Shown: positions 1 through 12,896 of the stretch, in pieces | Layout of the letters: each line of letters starts with the position of its first letter | How positions within the stretch are numbered: the stretch's first letter is position 1 | Assembly: GCF_000189635.1 (NCBI RefSeq) | Contig: NW_002476563.1 | Span: 310,001-374,000, forward strand | Origin: Tetrahymena thermophila SB210 | Lineage: Eukaryota > Ciliophora > Oligohymenophorea > Hymenostomatida > Tetrahymenidae | DNA length: 64,000 nt | Reading direction: 5' to 3' | Translations under genes and position numbers: made by a program | Notes under the pieces: generated by a model | Databases searched by the model: none | Told to the model about the DNA's origin: nothing | Seen by the model: only the letters and a program-made list of their open reading frames with translations

Positions 1-322
1 CAACATAAACTAGATATGTCTGATTCAAAGATTGTTAATATTAATCTATGGTCATTGAATAATTATACATAAACTAAAACCCAACTAAATCATCTTCGAG
101 AGGTACTTCTATCTTTTCATTTGTAATAAAGCTTTAAGATTAAAATTTCGGGTTTATTTAGTTGCTAAAATTGAGATAAAATAAGTAAATGGTATAAGAA
201 AGAGTCGTAGTAACAGCTAAAAACGAGAGTATTAATCCTAAGAGAGTGTTTCTTTTATAATGCTTTGGCCCTAAATTAAAATAAAATTCTGAAGAAAATA
301 AATCTAAAGCTTAAATATTCAT
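1..322 (-). CDS. Membrane protein of a ciliate-expanded family, N-terminal part, cut by window edge
   Basis: The frame opens at ATG 322 and runs without TGA off the left edge (107 codons seen). It begins with a short cytosolic stretch containing LDLFSSEFYFNLG, then K/R residues, a hydrophobic segment of about 23 residues near positions 28-52 (GLILSFLAVTTTLSYTIYLF), and an extracytoplasmic part with NQINPKF and EVPLEDDLVGFQF. This layout (aromatic N-terminal box, membrane segment, then a beta-rich region) matches, from memory, a large family annotated only as transmembrane protein in Tetrahymena and Paramecium. Function is unknown. The opposite strand is also open for 1-174, but its composition is poorer. 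The start is the first ATG and lies in an AT-rich leader. The family call is an inference from pattern. Confidence 0.7.
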
Positions 323-1895
323 GATTTTTTTAGTGGAAAGCAGTTAATTATACTTTTAAAAAAAATTTTATTTGCTTTTGATTCTATATTTTTATTTATT
401 TTTATGTATTATTTTCTAGTTAGATTAATCACAAAGTAAAAATAAAACTTTAATTTTTATCACTTTACTTAGTAATTATTGTTTCTATATTTATTTTTAA
501 AATTCCACCCACACTAGCTAACTAGAATAGCTGCTTTTTAAAAAACAAAGAAAAATTTGATTTAGCAAAAATACTTAAATAAAAAAAAGGAAAATGAAAA
601 GAAATTAAAAAAGTTTATTCAAATCATTAAATATTTTTATTATTAACACTCTCTTTTCTTTTTTTTATAGTTGTTTTTGGAACTTAATTGGCAATAATAA
701 TTGATCTTAATTAATTATGATTATTTATTGAATATGATAGTCGAGAAAATAGATATATTTATTTTTAGAAACTTGTAGTTCTTTAAAGCTTTCTAAATAG
801 CATAGAGTTTTCTTTGATAAAAATTCTATTAAATCTATTATAATTTATTTAGGAAATATAAGTATTACTAAAGAATTAATTTAAGCTCTAAAAAGAATGA
901 AATCAGTTAATGACCTAATCGAAAATTTAATATATACTGAAGTTTAAGAATTAGCGAAAATAAATTTTTATATAATTTTACCTTGTCTAAATTATATAAT
1001 AATAAAGAAATAATAGATTGCATGGTAAAATGTAAATAATACTAAATTAAAATAGAAACAATAAAATAAATTAAACGCTCACATTTTATTTAACAAAATA
1101 AATTATTTAAATTTACTTTATTTAAAAAATTATAATTTAATTTTAGAAACTATTTATTTATTTTTTTGAAAAATAATCAGTATTATGTTATTAAGAATAG
1201 AAAAATTCATTTTTATTTTTTAAGGAAGAATATATAATAATTGTAACAAAATAAACATTAATTTATACTTAAAGTTTAGGAATAGGTAATAATTGAAAAT
1301 TAATATGGTTTGGAATACGTTAAAATTATTTTTGTATCTAAATTAAGGAAATAACAAAAAATAATTTAAAATTTATTGTGTTTGTGCTCATTAATTCTTT
1401 ATTTAGATGACTAATTTTAAACTACTCAAATCTGTATTTTATCAGCAGATGTCTATGAATAAATTATAATGGTGTAGACTTAAACTCTAAAAATGATGCA
1501 ATTCAAAAAATTAATTTGAATATTGCGGTAATTGTTTTATTGATGCAATATTAAGTATCCACCTATGCTCATATAATTTCACGCGTTTAAACTTTGATTT
1601 TTTTAATTTGTTTGTAATATTAACAAAATTTATCAAATTTGAAGTTAATAATTGATCAAGTGTACAATTTTTATAACAAATGTAATTTGACTGTGTTTTT
1701 GAGGTAAATAAACAATAAATAAACAAATAGTTCATGGTTTTAGAGACTAAACAATTTTGAAATTTATTTGATTAAATTTTGTGCTATTTGGCTATTAATA
1801 ATAAAATACATTCATATAAAGTTATATATTTTTTACGATGTAAGCTAAAAGTTAAGCATTTAAAATAATTTGTTAAACATATATATGATTTTTAA
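323..1895. other. Intergenic, no confident gene
   Basis: Lies between the start of the left-edge membrane protein and the stop of the serpin, both on the minus strand. It should hold the former's promoter and the latter's 3' region. Open frames exist on both strands (for example plus 840-1170 and minus 1511-1735), but open runs of this length are expected by chance when TGA is the only stop in DNA this poor in G. No coding bias stands out. Confidence 0.5.
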
Positions 1896-3020
1896 TCACT
1901 TGCTTTCAGCAGGGTTGTTGACTCTTCCCATAAAGAGAATAGAGCCAGTAGGCTTGTGGGAGATGGTGTAGAGGAAAGGTCTTGTGCATCTTACTTCAGG
2001 ATTGAATTCCATCATCAAGCATCTCATTAAGATAGCGGTGGCAGCAGCAGCTTCAGCTCCTTCTTCGTTAACTTCAATCATAGCTTTGTGAACAACGTCA
2101 TCAATAAAGATTTCTTTAGATTCATCCATACCAGAGAAATCAGCATCACCTTAGAAACATTTCTTTAATCCAAGCTTGGATAAGATGAACTTCAAGCTAT
2201 TAGCTGAAGGATCTTCAATCTTGAATTTGGGTAAACCAAGGTTAATCTTTGTTTCATGAGCATTTTATCTTAAGTCATGAAGAACTTATTGACTGAAATC
2301 ACCTTCAACCTAGCTTAAAGCAACACTTTCCTTAGGTAAAATAACTTCCATCATATATTCTTTACCTTTGTAAGGAATTTAAACGTATTAGCAAGAGTCA
2401 TTTTCGAAATAAGGATATTTCTTTTCAATAGACATATAGTCTACTTAGACGGTAGAGTTAGCAGAAACGTTGAATTCGCTCTTATAAGTATTGTGCTTGG
2501 GGAATTATTCATCCCAGTTACCCTTAAAGTAGATGGCATTGACTAAGACCATGACTGTTGAGGGAGTGAGAGTACCAGATTGGAGTAAATCCTTGATTTT
2601 ATCATTAGTAACTTCTTCAACCCACTTATTAATTGTTAAACGAACTTATTCGTATTCAGTCTTGAAGTTAACTTATTCAACAGGTGAGTTAAAGCTCTCC
2701 TTCATCATGGTTTAGTATTCAGCCTTTAAGTTGGGAAGTCCAGAGTAAATCTTGTTAGCAATTCTAGTTTAAATGCCTTCAGACTTAGTAAGTAAGAGCT
2801 AAGTAGCGTTGCTGACTTCTTTAGCGAACTATTGAGGGTTTTCAAAACCAAGAACATCCTTGAATTCTTAGAGAGTTTAGCTGTTAGAGCCTAAGCCAGC
2901 CATAGCAAGAGCTAAGTAAATGGAGGCAGGAGAGAAAATTAAGTTAGAATTAGTAGGGAGTTCCTTGAACAATCTGAGACCGAAGGCAGAAATTTAAGAG
3001 TTAACTTATTGAGTTTCCAT
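1896..3020 (-). CDS. Serpin (serine/cysteine protease inhibitor family)
   Basis: Intronless frame of 374 residues, the usual serpin core length (about 370-390). Visible landmarks: [20 protein letters not shown] near residue 28; the breach/shutter segment [31 protein letters not shown]; the reactive-centre hinge [11 protein letters not shown] at about 319-329; and the C-terminal [19 protein letters not shown]. The small-residue hinge is that of inhibitory serpins, which trap a protease by inserting the cleaved loop into sheet A. Counting 17 residues from the hinge Glu places P1-P1' near L335-M336, suggesting a chymotrypsin- or cathepsin-like target. No signal peptide precedes the core (METQQVNSQI), so a cytosolic clade-B-like protein is likely. 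Start is the first ATG; stop is TGA. TAA and TAG codons fall at Gln positions. Confidence 0.95.
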
Positions 3021-6000
3021 TTAAGATATTTTTGATTAAAAGATATTTATTTTTTGTTGTTGTTTGGATATTTATTTATTTGATAATTGTTTTTATTTTT
3101 AATTAATTACAGATTATCAGTCATACAATTTATGCAGAAATATAAAGTATGATTTATGGTATCTTGTCTATAACCTTTAATTTTATTGGAGACGATCCAC
3201 ATATTAAATCATTAAAATTAAATTTCTAAAAATCTATATTTTTCTGATCAAATTAAAATATTCTTAACAATTAGCATCTTAACTTACAGCTTGAATTAAT
3301 TAATACACTTTGTTTGACCTAAAATAAGACTTTGTAAACTAAAATAATTCACGCATTAATTAAATAAAATAATTAGCCCATCGAATTTAATAGTTATTTA
3401 TTGATCAAATAATTGAATGGAACACGTATTTTTATTCAAATAACATCTCTTAACAAATAATTTAATGTTTTTAAAAAAATCTAATTCATATTTAAATTAA
3501 ATAAGAAATAAATCTCTATTAAAATAATTTCTGATAAGAAAAATTTTATAAAAATAGCAAACTAATTATGATTTTATTTTCTATTATCATTAATATTTGA
3601 GTCTCCTACAATAAAATAAATAATTAAGATCTATTTAATGTTCATGAATGAATTAATTACTTTTTATTTATTTAATTATTAATTGTTTTTTTGTCTATAT
3701 TAAATTTTTGATATAACTAAATTACTTCAAGCACATAAAAAATAGACAAAAATTATCTCTAAAAAAACTAATAAATTTAAAAAATCTATATTTAGATAAT
3801 GGGTGATATAAATAAATAACTCCTTTTCAACTAAATGTTAAATTTAGCTTTTATTAAAAAACAAATTTATCTATTTTAATACATTTAAACAAATAGATGA
3901 TTTTATTTTTAGAAGAGATAAAACATATTTTTGTCTTTGTTTTATCATTTATTTAAAATTAAAATTTTTAATAAACTAAAAAATTTAAAATATTTTTTTA
4001 AATAAAATCAACAAATTAAAAACAGATTTTATTTGTTTTTGAAGTGAATATAATTCTGAAGGGTAAATTATTAATAAAGAAACATATCATTGATTTTTAT
4101 GAGCAAAATCCATTTTCTTATCAAGAAATATAGATTAACTAATAAATTATTAAATATATAAGAATTTAACTAGCTAAAAATCTATAAAATTAAATTATTT
4201 TTGGATTTAAATTATATAAATTATTATGTATTGCTACTGTCCTTATAGCTAAGAATTAATAAAGTTTTATATAAATAAATATGTCTCATTATTATTGATC
4301 AGATAAATAAAAAATTACTTTTTTTTATGTATTCTTGTTATTTATAGATAAATTATTTTAAATACAAATGATTTAATGAGTATTTTTAGCAATAAATTTA
4401 AATAAATCTAGAAATAAAACTTCTACTTTAAATATTTTATAAGTTTAAAATATCATAAAAATAAATTTTATATTTAAAACAAAAATATTATTTAAAATTC
4501 AGGTTTGGAAAAAATAATAAAAATGTCTCTTTAATTTTAAATATTTATTTGACATTATTTATTATTGATTAGATTATAAATAGCTTATTTATTTTAACAA
4601 TAATGAAAAACTTTTTTTCATCAGGCTAAGTAAGTTTTAATTTACTAAAAATGTATTAAAATTATCAATTATGGATTAGTTAAAAGAGCTTATTTTTTGA
4701 GACAAACCTAAAAACCAAAAAATATTTTAAGGAAAAAAAAGTGAAAGAAGTATTGTTAAAATGTTTAATTTTTAATTTTTTTAATAATTTTCCTTAGTAA
4801 AGATAAAAAGAGGAAATAAATAAGATATTTATGATTATAATAATTTTATCTAATTTATCTAAATCTTTTAGAAATGTAACAAATAAAAAAAAAAACCTAA
4901 ATAATTTAAATTTTAAAAATTTATGGATAAATTGAGAGTAAGGCATACCTGAAAAAAAGAGTAAATGTGTAATTTTTTTTATTATTTTATAATTTTCTTG
5001 TTCATTAATCCATATTAGGTATTTTTATTATATAAAATACATATGATTTTAATTCATAAAAAATAAAATACTTAAAAGTAATTAGAAATATACCTTTTAT
5101 CATAAGTTGAAAATCAGTTTATAATATATTTTTTTTATTTAAATAGAATTTTATTATTATTATTATAGAATTTGATAGAAAATTTTTCATATAAAAATTC
5201 ATTTAATGGATTGTTTTATATTTTTAAATATTAAATAAGATTTTACTAAAGAATAAATAAATCCATATTCCAAGAGATTGCTAATGATGTTATTTAAATT
5301 TTCTGAAGATAAGGTTTATTTAATTAAAAACATGCATAAATAAATAGTTTGGTAAATATTTCTATGGAAATTTAGAGAAATCATTATTATTTTAAGCAGA
5401 TACAATGTGGGATATATTGATTTGATAGAGCAAGTAAAATCAATATAGGAATGAATAAGAATATTAATATGTGAATAGAATTTTCAAGGTCTTGCAAAGG
5501 ATTAGTTGTAAAGGAGAAGAATAAAGGAGGATGAGGAGGTAAGCAAATTTAGAAATTAAGAAAACTAAAAAGAAAAAAGAAACAAGAGTTATTAATTTAG
5601 AAAAATAATAAATTTTTTTACGCACATTAAATCACCGACGTAAGAAAAAGATAATCAGATTTTATTAAAAATATATTGCCCTTTCAAGATATCTAATTTG
5701 ATAAAAATAAGGCAATACTGATGTGAAGTAATTGTAATAACGTAAGTAAAATGCTAAAAGTTGCTATCAAATATTAAAAAATAGCTCTTTCAATTTAAAT
5801 GAATTATTTTGAAACAAAATCCTTTTTAGATTAAAACTAGATTTAATCCAAAGTTATTCATATTTTTTTACTTAAGTATTAGATTCTCATCAAATTTGAA
5901 TGAATATAAAATTAATTAATATTTTTTATTGTTCTTCTGTGTGTGCTCAAGATTTTTTCCTCTAAAGTAAATGAAAAATCAATCAATTACAACTTTAAAA

Positions 6001-6939
6001 ATACATTTGATATTTAAGTTTTAATTTGGAAGATTTTTACATTAATTTAGCAGTTATCAGACTGTTAATATTTCTAAAAGATGTTAAAACTTTAAAGATC
6101 ATAATATTTTAGGTATCAATATAAAATTATGTAATATTAATATAGTTTATATAAATAATGTACAGCACAATCATAATTTTTTATTAAGATAGATAGATAG
6201 ATAAATTTGATTGATTGATTGATATAAAAATCCGTGAGTTAGCGAGCAAATGAATGTTTTTATGAATAAAAATTTTAATTTTTATCTTTTATCTTAGTAT
6301 CATTTCAATAAAATTTGAATAGAAGGTATTAATGGATGAATGATATTTATTAATCAATTTTTTTTGTAACAAGAAGCACTCAAAATATAAATTGTCTTGC
6401 TTATAATTTTGTTTAATCTGTTTTCTGTTATTTCTGGATAGTTTCAAGCATGTTAGATTTTATGTGATTATTTTTTTGAAGCTCAAGCAAAAATTAGCAA
6501 GAGACGCTAGCAGATAATTGGGTATTAATTTTAAATGTAAAATTGTATCATTGATTGATTGAGTTACTTCTATGATTAATTTGGTTGCTCCTCTTTCTTT
6601 TTGAATTTTAATAATTTATTAGTATGATGAAATATTTTTTTCTATTCACTTAGTTTTATATTGAATGCGCTAGCCTAGCTCATTTGATAGCGAGTTTTTA
6701 GATATAAAATGTATTATAAATTAGTTAGTTAGTATTATTGTTATTATCATATTTAATCAAAAAATCTATTTTGTTTGTTTAAATAGGAGCTATAGTTTAA
6801 TCTCCTAATGAAATAATTTAGTTATTTATTTATTTGTAATTATATTTTTTTTGGTAGAGTAAGCTTTTAAGATAGAAACTATGTTCAACTCACTGACAGA
6901 CAGACAAAGAAAAGAATTTTGTTTTGATTTTCATACCAC
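3021..6939. other. Long intergenic region, no gene seen
   Basis: Very AT-rich. It should contain the serpin promoter and the 3' region of the zinc-finger/helix-turn-helix gene. Short tetranucleotide runs occur (GATA and GATT types at about 6190-6225; TTAG at about 6720). I found no long frame with coding-like composition on either strand. Confidence 0.5.
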
Positions 6940-9726
6940 TCACTTTTATTTTTTATAACGAATGAAGGAGTAAAGAGAGTCATAATTAAGTTTCCATTTA
7001 TTGGCAACTTCTCTCACGTTATTACTCTTTTTATAGTCTTCGTAGATGAGTTACTTGTCATCATCAGAGTATTAGCGGATGGATTAGTTGTTAGGTCCTC
7101 TAGAGTTTTGAATGAAATTATAGAGACGGCGATATTTAATCTTATATTTTTCAGAAATTTTACGAATATCTCCTGTTTAGTCGTATTCTTGCAAAATAGT
7201 TTCTTTTTCTTTAGGCAAGAGGTCGCGGATTTTGCGTATACCTTGAGCAATTTTAGGCACGCCTGTGCTTTGATTTGAATGGCTACTGGATTACTAATAA
7301 TCGTTATGATTTGAATTATTTCCATGGTATCTATGATAGGCACTGTTCGATTTAATTCTTTGACTTTGATAGCCATTTATAGTAGAATGATTATTTTAAG
7401 AGCCTCTGTTATAGACGCCTTGACTTCCGTTTGAAGTTCTACGTCTTCTCTGTATATATTCGAAATCTGCATCTTCTTCATCATCCTCTTCTTTGCCATC
7501 ATCATCTTCTTCATCTATTTCATCTTCGTTTTCAGATTTTTCTGAGTATTCATCAGGATTTCTCTCAATCTCAAAATGAAGATCTTCTTCTTCCTTCGAA
7601 TTATCCGTTTCTTCACCATTTTATCTCTAATTTTAATTGTTTTGGTAGTATTTATTTCCATTCTGAAGGTTTTCTGTTTCCATTTGACTCTGATTTCCAA
7701 ATATTAAATCCTTTTTACCCCTACTTTAGTCGCGCTGACCATTTAAACGAGAATCATTCTTAAGGTATTGTGTATTGTAAATATTGCTATTTCCATTCAT
7801 AAAAGTCATGCTTGGGTTATTATTTGTGGATGCAACAACATTTTCTGCAGATTCAATTTCTTCTTCAGTTTTGACAACCCAGTCTCTTCTCTATGAGAAA
7901 TATCTGTTAAATTTAATCCATATCTCCATTTCACATTAGTAAACGAATTCACGGTAGAAATTCATTGTTGTGCGTAGAGGATTCTCCTCACTTGCTTTCG
8001 GATCAAGGATAACAATTTTGCTTATTTCTCGAACTTTATCTTTGAGCACTTATGGTGAGGGTTGTTTACTCTCTTCCAAGTTTTTAATAGTCTTAATCAA
8101 AGTCAAAAGCTGCTATCTCTAATTCTCTTGTTCTTGGAGATACTCATAAGTTTCTGTTTAGATCAAAAAAAAAAAAAGATAAATTTTTGATTAAAATTTT
8201 ATAGAGTCAAGCAAGATTCCATAAATATTATGGCTAAGTCTAATTAATTAGTTTAAAAAATACTACTTCATTTTTTTAAAAACAAATTTTATCAAGATGA
8301 ATTAAAAACAGTATTCTGGACAAAAATTAGAATAAAAAAATATTACTCTAATTTAAGCAGTAAATAAATTCAAATGCGTAAATTAGTAAGTAAATCAATC
8401 AAACAAACCTTGTATTAGTACAAAATCTAGAACGACTTAAATTATTTGAATAGACCATTTTTAAAATGGTCAATAAATTACACAAAAATTCATTTGATTT
8501 ACTCTTAAAATGATTCAAATTAATTTTAAGTTTGACGCAATCAAAGTAAATAAATTTATTCATAAAACCTTTTATTGTAGTTTTTCTATAAAAAAGATTT
8601 AATTGGGATTGATCGATCTTTGCATCAAACAGCTTTTTTTCTTTAACGAATTCCTTAATTACTTTTATTCCTGTTTTATTGATTATATGAATGGGTGAGT
8701 GATAATAAAAGTCGATTAAGATGCAAAAAAAAAAGTTTTTAGATTTTTAGATAAGTAATTAGCTGGGAAAAAAAATACTGTATGAGAGTACAATAAGTGA
8801 CTAACTTTTTATTATTTAAAACGAGAAGAAAATTTAAGAGAAATTGAAAAATCTGATTGATTATAATCAATTGCATAAACTTAATTTATAAGGTTGTTTG
8901 TTAAACACAAGCAAGCAGTATTAATTAATTAATAATCTAGAGATAAATAAATAAATACATTGATTTATTTAATTATTCATTCATTTAATGATTTATTTCA
9001 AACTAATTTAAGCGTAAAAAATCAATATGCAAATCTTCTAATCGATATCAAATTGCAGTGCTAAAAGAGATTCATTTGCCAAACCTTGCCTCTCAAAAAT
9101 ATTTTCGTTCAATCCTAAATCATACTTTTTATTGATGGATTGAGTTACTTTGGCAGTGCTTGTAAGCGAAGGAACGTATAAATTGGTAAGAATAAGATAG
9201 GTGGGGAGGAAAAGAAAAAAATAAAGAAGAGGTTTTATATGAATTTAAAAGTTATTTTCAAGGAAAAAAGGAATCTATTTTTAAAAAGGCGAGGGCAATA
9301 AGGAAGAAAGTAAAGTAAAAGAAGTAGAATTCAAACCAATAGAGACTAAAATGTCAAGGGGGGACTTAAAATAATAATAGAAATCATCTTACTGAGCTTG
9401 AGGTTCTCTATCATGAAGTAGGTTTAATTCAGAGATTCTTAAAATTGCAATAATTTTTTTTGGTCTATTTCAAGAATAGCAAGGGAGTCTTAAAATATCA
9501 AAGAAATCTTTTTCAGATAGGTTTCTAGGGATACCGAGGAATGATAAAGGCTGTAATGGCATGTAGCACATATCGCTTACAATTACTCCTGCTTACTGCA
9601 CTTTTGGTCAGTACAGACTAAGTTTATTGGGTTGTTAGACTGGCATATGTTACATAAAAGCTAACAGCTACTGCCTCCGCCGTTTTCCAAGCTTGGTTAT
9701 CCCTTCGGGGTCTTAGATTTTCCCAT
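6940..9726 (-). CDS. B-box-like zinc cluster protein with two psq/CENP-B-like helix-turn-helix segments
   Basis: Two exons, 9726-9393 and 8153-6940, joined across a 1,239-bp intron (GTAAGA donor, TTTGATCTAAACAG acceptor). The phases match and give 515 residues. Residues 25-61 carry C25-x2-C28, C37-x4-C42, C52-x2-C55-H56 and H61, a cross-brace-like cluster resembling a B-box. A helical Gln/Leu-rich stretch follows across the exon junction, then a Gln/Asn region and a strongly acidic run near 7500-7545. The C-terminus has two related segments of about 45 residues: EYDQTGDIRKISEKYKI with LYNFI, and DYKKSNNVREVANKWKL with LYSFI. These resemble the psq/CENP-B N-terminal helix-turn-helix, so DNA or chromatin binding is inferred. 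Exon 1 is clearly richer in G+C than its surroundings. An additional small exon inside the long intron cannot be excluded. Confidence 0.72.
8154..9392 (-). other. 1,239-bp intron
   Basis: Separates the zinc-cluster exon from the remainder of the gene. This is long for the introns in this window (most 40-100 bp). It contains C6 on the coding strand near the donor and no other convincing exon; a short frame near 8400-8470 was considered and its phases do not fit. Confidence 0.55.
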
Positions 9727-12269
9727 TATTAATTGAAAACTCTCTACTTTTTTTTACTCTTCTTTTCTTTTTCACTCTTTCTCTTTCCGATTAATTTTTA
9801 TAACAATTAAATTATTTGAAAATAAATTTCATTCATAGCTGCTCTTTAAAGCTAATTTTTTTGCCTGCTATCTTTATCATTCATTCATTCATTAATATAT
9901 ACTCATATACAAACAAACACACACATACACTCACTAACTTGTCTCTGCATTATTTGATTAACTAAAAATATAAAGAAATCATTATTGAATAATTACAAGC
10001 AAACACTCTATTTCCTGTTTTCACTTACCTTCTACATTATCGACACATTATAATAATAATTATTATTAAGATTATTTCCTTAATTACTATCTCTTTTAGT
10101 ATTTCGTTTGTCGTTCTGACCAAAATAAATATTAGCACTCACCCTCTCATTGAACATTGCCTACATATATTAAATTTATTAATTTATTTAATTTGGTTTC
10201 TAGCTGGCCCCTCCTCTCTCTGTTGCCAAGCGCTCGGTTTAATTAATTCACAAATAAAGCTAACTCCATCAAACCTATCTATATACATAATTTTAAACGT
10301 ATAGCTTAGTAAAATCCAGATTTATTTACAATTTTTAACCTTAATAACTTTGAAAAAGTAATTTTAGGGATTAGTGCTACTAGCGAATATCAAAGATCCC
10401 TTTTAAAATTATCTTAAAAGTACTTGTTTGAGGCATGAAAGGAAAATTAATTAGTAAAAATATTAACCTATATATATTTCCTTCTAAAAACAATTTTATT
10501 AACGTTTTTTACTTTGACCTTCTCCACTCTGAGGTTTAATCCGAAATTTTGAGTTTTTTATTGTTGTGTCTTTGGTAAGTGTTTATTTTGCTTTCACTCA
10601 TAAGAATATTCTAAGGGTTGTTAGTTAGTTAGTGAATTTGATTAATATTTTTAAATAAATAAAGAAATTAATTAGCTTGATATGCTTCCTTCCTTCCTTC
10701 ATACTCAGAATTTAGCTCAAAGTGAGCTTAAAAAAAATCATAATTTTTACATTAAAATATTGAAAACCTAAAATTCATTTTACAGCGACTAATCTAAAAT
10801 AATATAAAAAATTTGACATTTATAATTCAAGTAAGAAGTAAAGACATATATACATTTTTAATGAATAGATATTGTGAGAGTATTAAAAGCAGTACAACCA
10901 TATTTTCCTTACAATAATTTTTGGGAAGCGATTTCTATAATAACCCAGATTTTAATAATCGAATTTGATCAGTCAGTTGTCAGACTGTGCAGAAATTGAT
11001 TCTAGATTTCTCTCTCTCCCCTTTTTTTTCTATGTTTCCTTTAATACCGCATTTCATTTTATTCCTTATATAAACATGAAAGGATTCTTAAATTATTGCA
11101 TCATATGCAAACAAAACTCACTGACACTGTTTAAATAGTAATCACTTTAAAAATAATTAGACTCTTGTCCATCCCTTTCACAATAAAAATTTAGCCTAAT
11201 CAAATCTAACTTTAATTTTATTTGATTATCTTTGACAATAGAAACGAAATATTTCAAATTTTGAAAATCAATCAAGTAAAATTAAATTTGTAAACTAAGA
11301 CATTTTTTTTTATTTAATTTTTTAATTGAGGTATGAAATACTAATTTTCAATAAACTTGATTACTTGCTGCCACCATTTTGAAAAAACTTCTTTTTACTG
11401 AAAGCGTAAATAAATAAATAGATTTTCCTATTTGCTTTCTATAAAATCACCTCAAAAAAATTATCAATATATAACATTATTCCAAGATACTCTGTTTTAC
11501 ATCCATTTTTTATTAATAATTTGGCTGAAAAATCATATTTTTTTTGGATGAAGCAAGAATTTATTTGTTAAATAACATTTTTTGAATTATAAAAAACGGG
11601 TTACTCTTTATCATTTCAAATTTGAAAACAATATCAAAAAATTCAATTTTTTTGCTTTCTCTTGATAATATATTCCTAAAAAATAAATAAAAAAGGGAAA
11701 TAATTACAGTTTTTTATTGTCAAAAAATATTTTCATAAAGTATTTACAATTGAATTTGAAATGTTAAATGTCCATTAATTACATAACCTCTTTTTTAACT
11801 AAAGCCTATTCTGATAAATATTTATTGTCTATTTTTATTTTTTTCATCTGTTTTTTATTAGGCTTTTTTTTTTTGCAATATTTTTCTATTTGCTTGTAAG
11901 CTTATTTCCTCTATTAATTTTTATATGACTTGTATATTAATTTGAATGAATAATTAATTTCTTTTGCTTTTTTGTTTTTTCATATAAGCTTTATGTATAA
12001 ATAGAATGAATGTATCTTCCTTCTTTCATAAAAAATAAACAATATGATAACGCAGCACTAATTTTACTAGGTTTTCAAGGTAAAAAGAAGAGTTTCTTAA
12101 AAAATTTAAAAGAAACAAGGCTTTTAATAATTAGTTGGTTTTTGATTTTTAAAAAAGAAAAAAAAATAATAAATAAATAAATTGAATATTTTAGGATTTA
12201 ACATTAAATAATCAATTATTATTTGATAAAAGATAAAAGAAAAGTTATATATTATAGCACATAGAGATA
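9727..12269. other. Divergent intergenic region
   Basis: Shared upstream region of the minus-strand zinc-cluster gene and the plus-strand RIIa gene. The leader of the former is purine-rich as RNA. It has short repeats (ATTC at about 9880, CTTC at about 10688) and a small G+C-rich island at 10200-10245 (CTGGCCCCTCCTCTCTCTG) that could be an untranslated exon or promoter element. No gene seen. Confidence 0.5.
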
Positions 12270-12896
12270 ATGGCTGACGTTAGAGAATAAAGAATTTACT
12301 GTGCCGAATAAATTGTAGTCCCCCAAGAATTACCAATAATTTTAAAGCATTATTCCAAAGAAGTTATCAGAAATAACCCAGTTTCAATTTATGATTTCTC
12401 TGCCAAGTAATTGCATTGCAAAAATATTATTTCAACATAATTATTTGTATTAAAATAAAAGTAATCTAAATCATTTTTTTTGTTATTAATTAGGTACTTC
12501 CGCGATTTAATAGAAAAAAGAAGTAAGAATTTTCATTTAGCAAATATTTAAAAATGTTTAATAGATTAGATAAATTAAAATATCTCATATTAATTATGAA
12601 TTAGTTGATTTATTGGCTATTTTTATTTAATTATGCATTATTTGCTATATTGTCAGCCTTCTTTTCTTGAATCCCCTTTGTTTAATTAATTAACTTCTAA
12701 AAAGTTTCAAAATTTATAAATCTAAAAATATAAATTTATAACAATAGCAAATATAATGAAATATAAAAAATAAATCTACTTATTTAAATGTAAATTTAAA
12801 AAATAAATATTTTAAATTTTAATAACAAAAGAAAATAATTCCGATAAGCACATTATGAACGAACTCGAAAAGCCAGATTCCTCTTCAAGAGTCTGA
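12270..12896 (+). CDS. Small RIIa-domain protein, ropporin/radial spoke RSP11-like
   Basis: Three exons, 12270-12406, 12494-12522 and 12832-12896, give 76 residues with matching phases and a TGA stop. The product starts MADVREQRIYCAEQIVVPQE and continues LPIILKHYSKEVIRNNP, SIYDFSAKYFRDLIEKR, which is the RIIa (R2D2) dimerisation/docking fold found in ropporin, RSP11 and related axonemal proteins. That fold dimerises and binds the amphipathic helix of an A-kinase-anchoring partner; in cilia the partner is a radial spoke protein. Little follows the domain (a charged tail ending SSSRV), so it is shorter than Chlamydomonas RSP11. A role in radial spokes is inferred from the family, not shown here. 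Intron 2 is 309 bp; the internal exon is only 29 nt. Confidence 0.85.

Noticed and set aside
1..174. Plus-strand open frame ending in TGA at 172-174, possible gene end.
   Set aside because: The opposite strand holds a longer frame with a start codon, membrane segment and family-like motifs.
840..1170. Plus-strand open frame of about 110 codons with LRR-like Leu/Asn spacing.
   Set aside because: Composition is what AT-rich DNA gives under this code, and there is no start, repeat period or family match to support it.
7431..7763. Plus-strand standard-code frame of 110 residues, His/Phe-rich.
   Set aside because: Antisense shadow of the acidic Glu/Asp run of the minus-strand zinc-cluster gene.
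8400..8475. Possible small exon (MVYSNNLSRSRF) inside the long intron of the zinc-cluster gene.
   Set aside because: Its donor phase does not fit the next exon, whereas the exon at 9393 does.
9560..9740. G+C-rich stretch that first looked like a structured noncoding RNA (SRP- or RNase P-like, with a CCCTTCGGGG loop).
   Set aside because: On the minus strand it is one continuous ciliate-code frame with regularly spaced Cys/His residues, an ATG start and a GTAAGA donor in phase with the next exon. No conserved SRP or RNase P motif was found.
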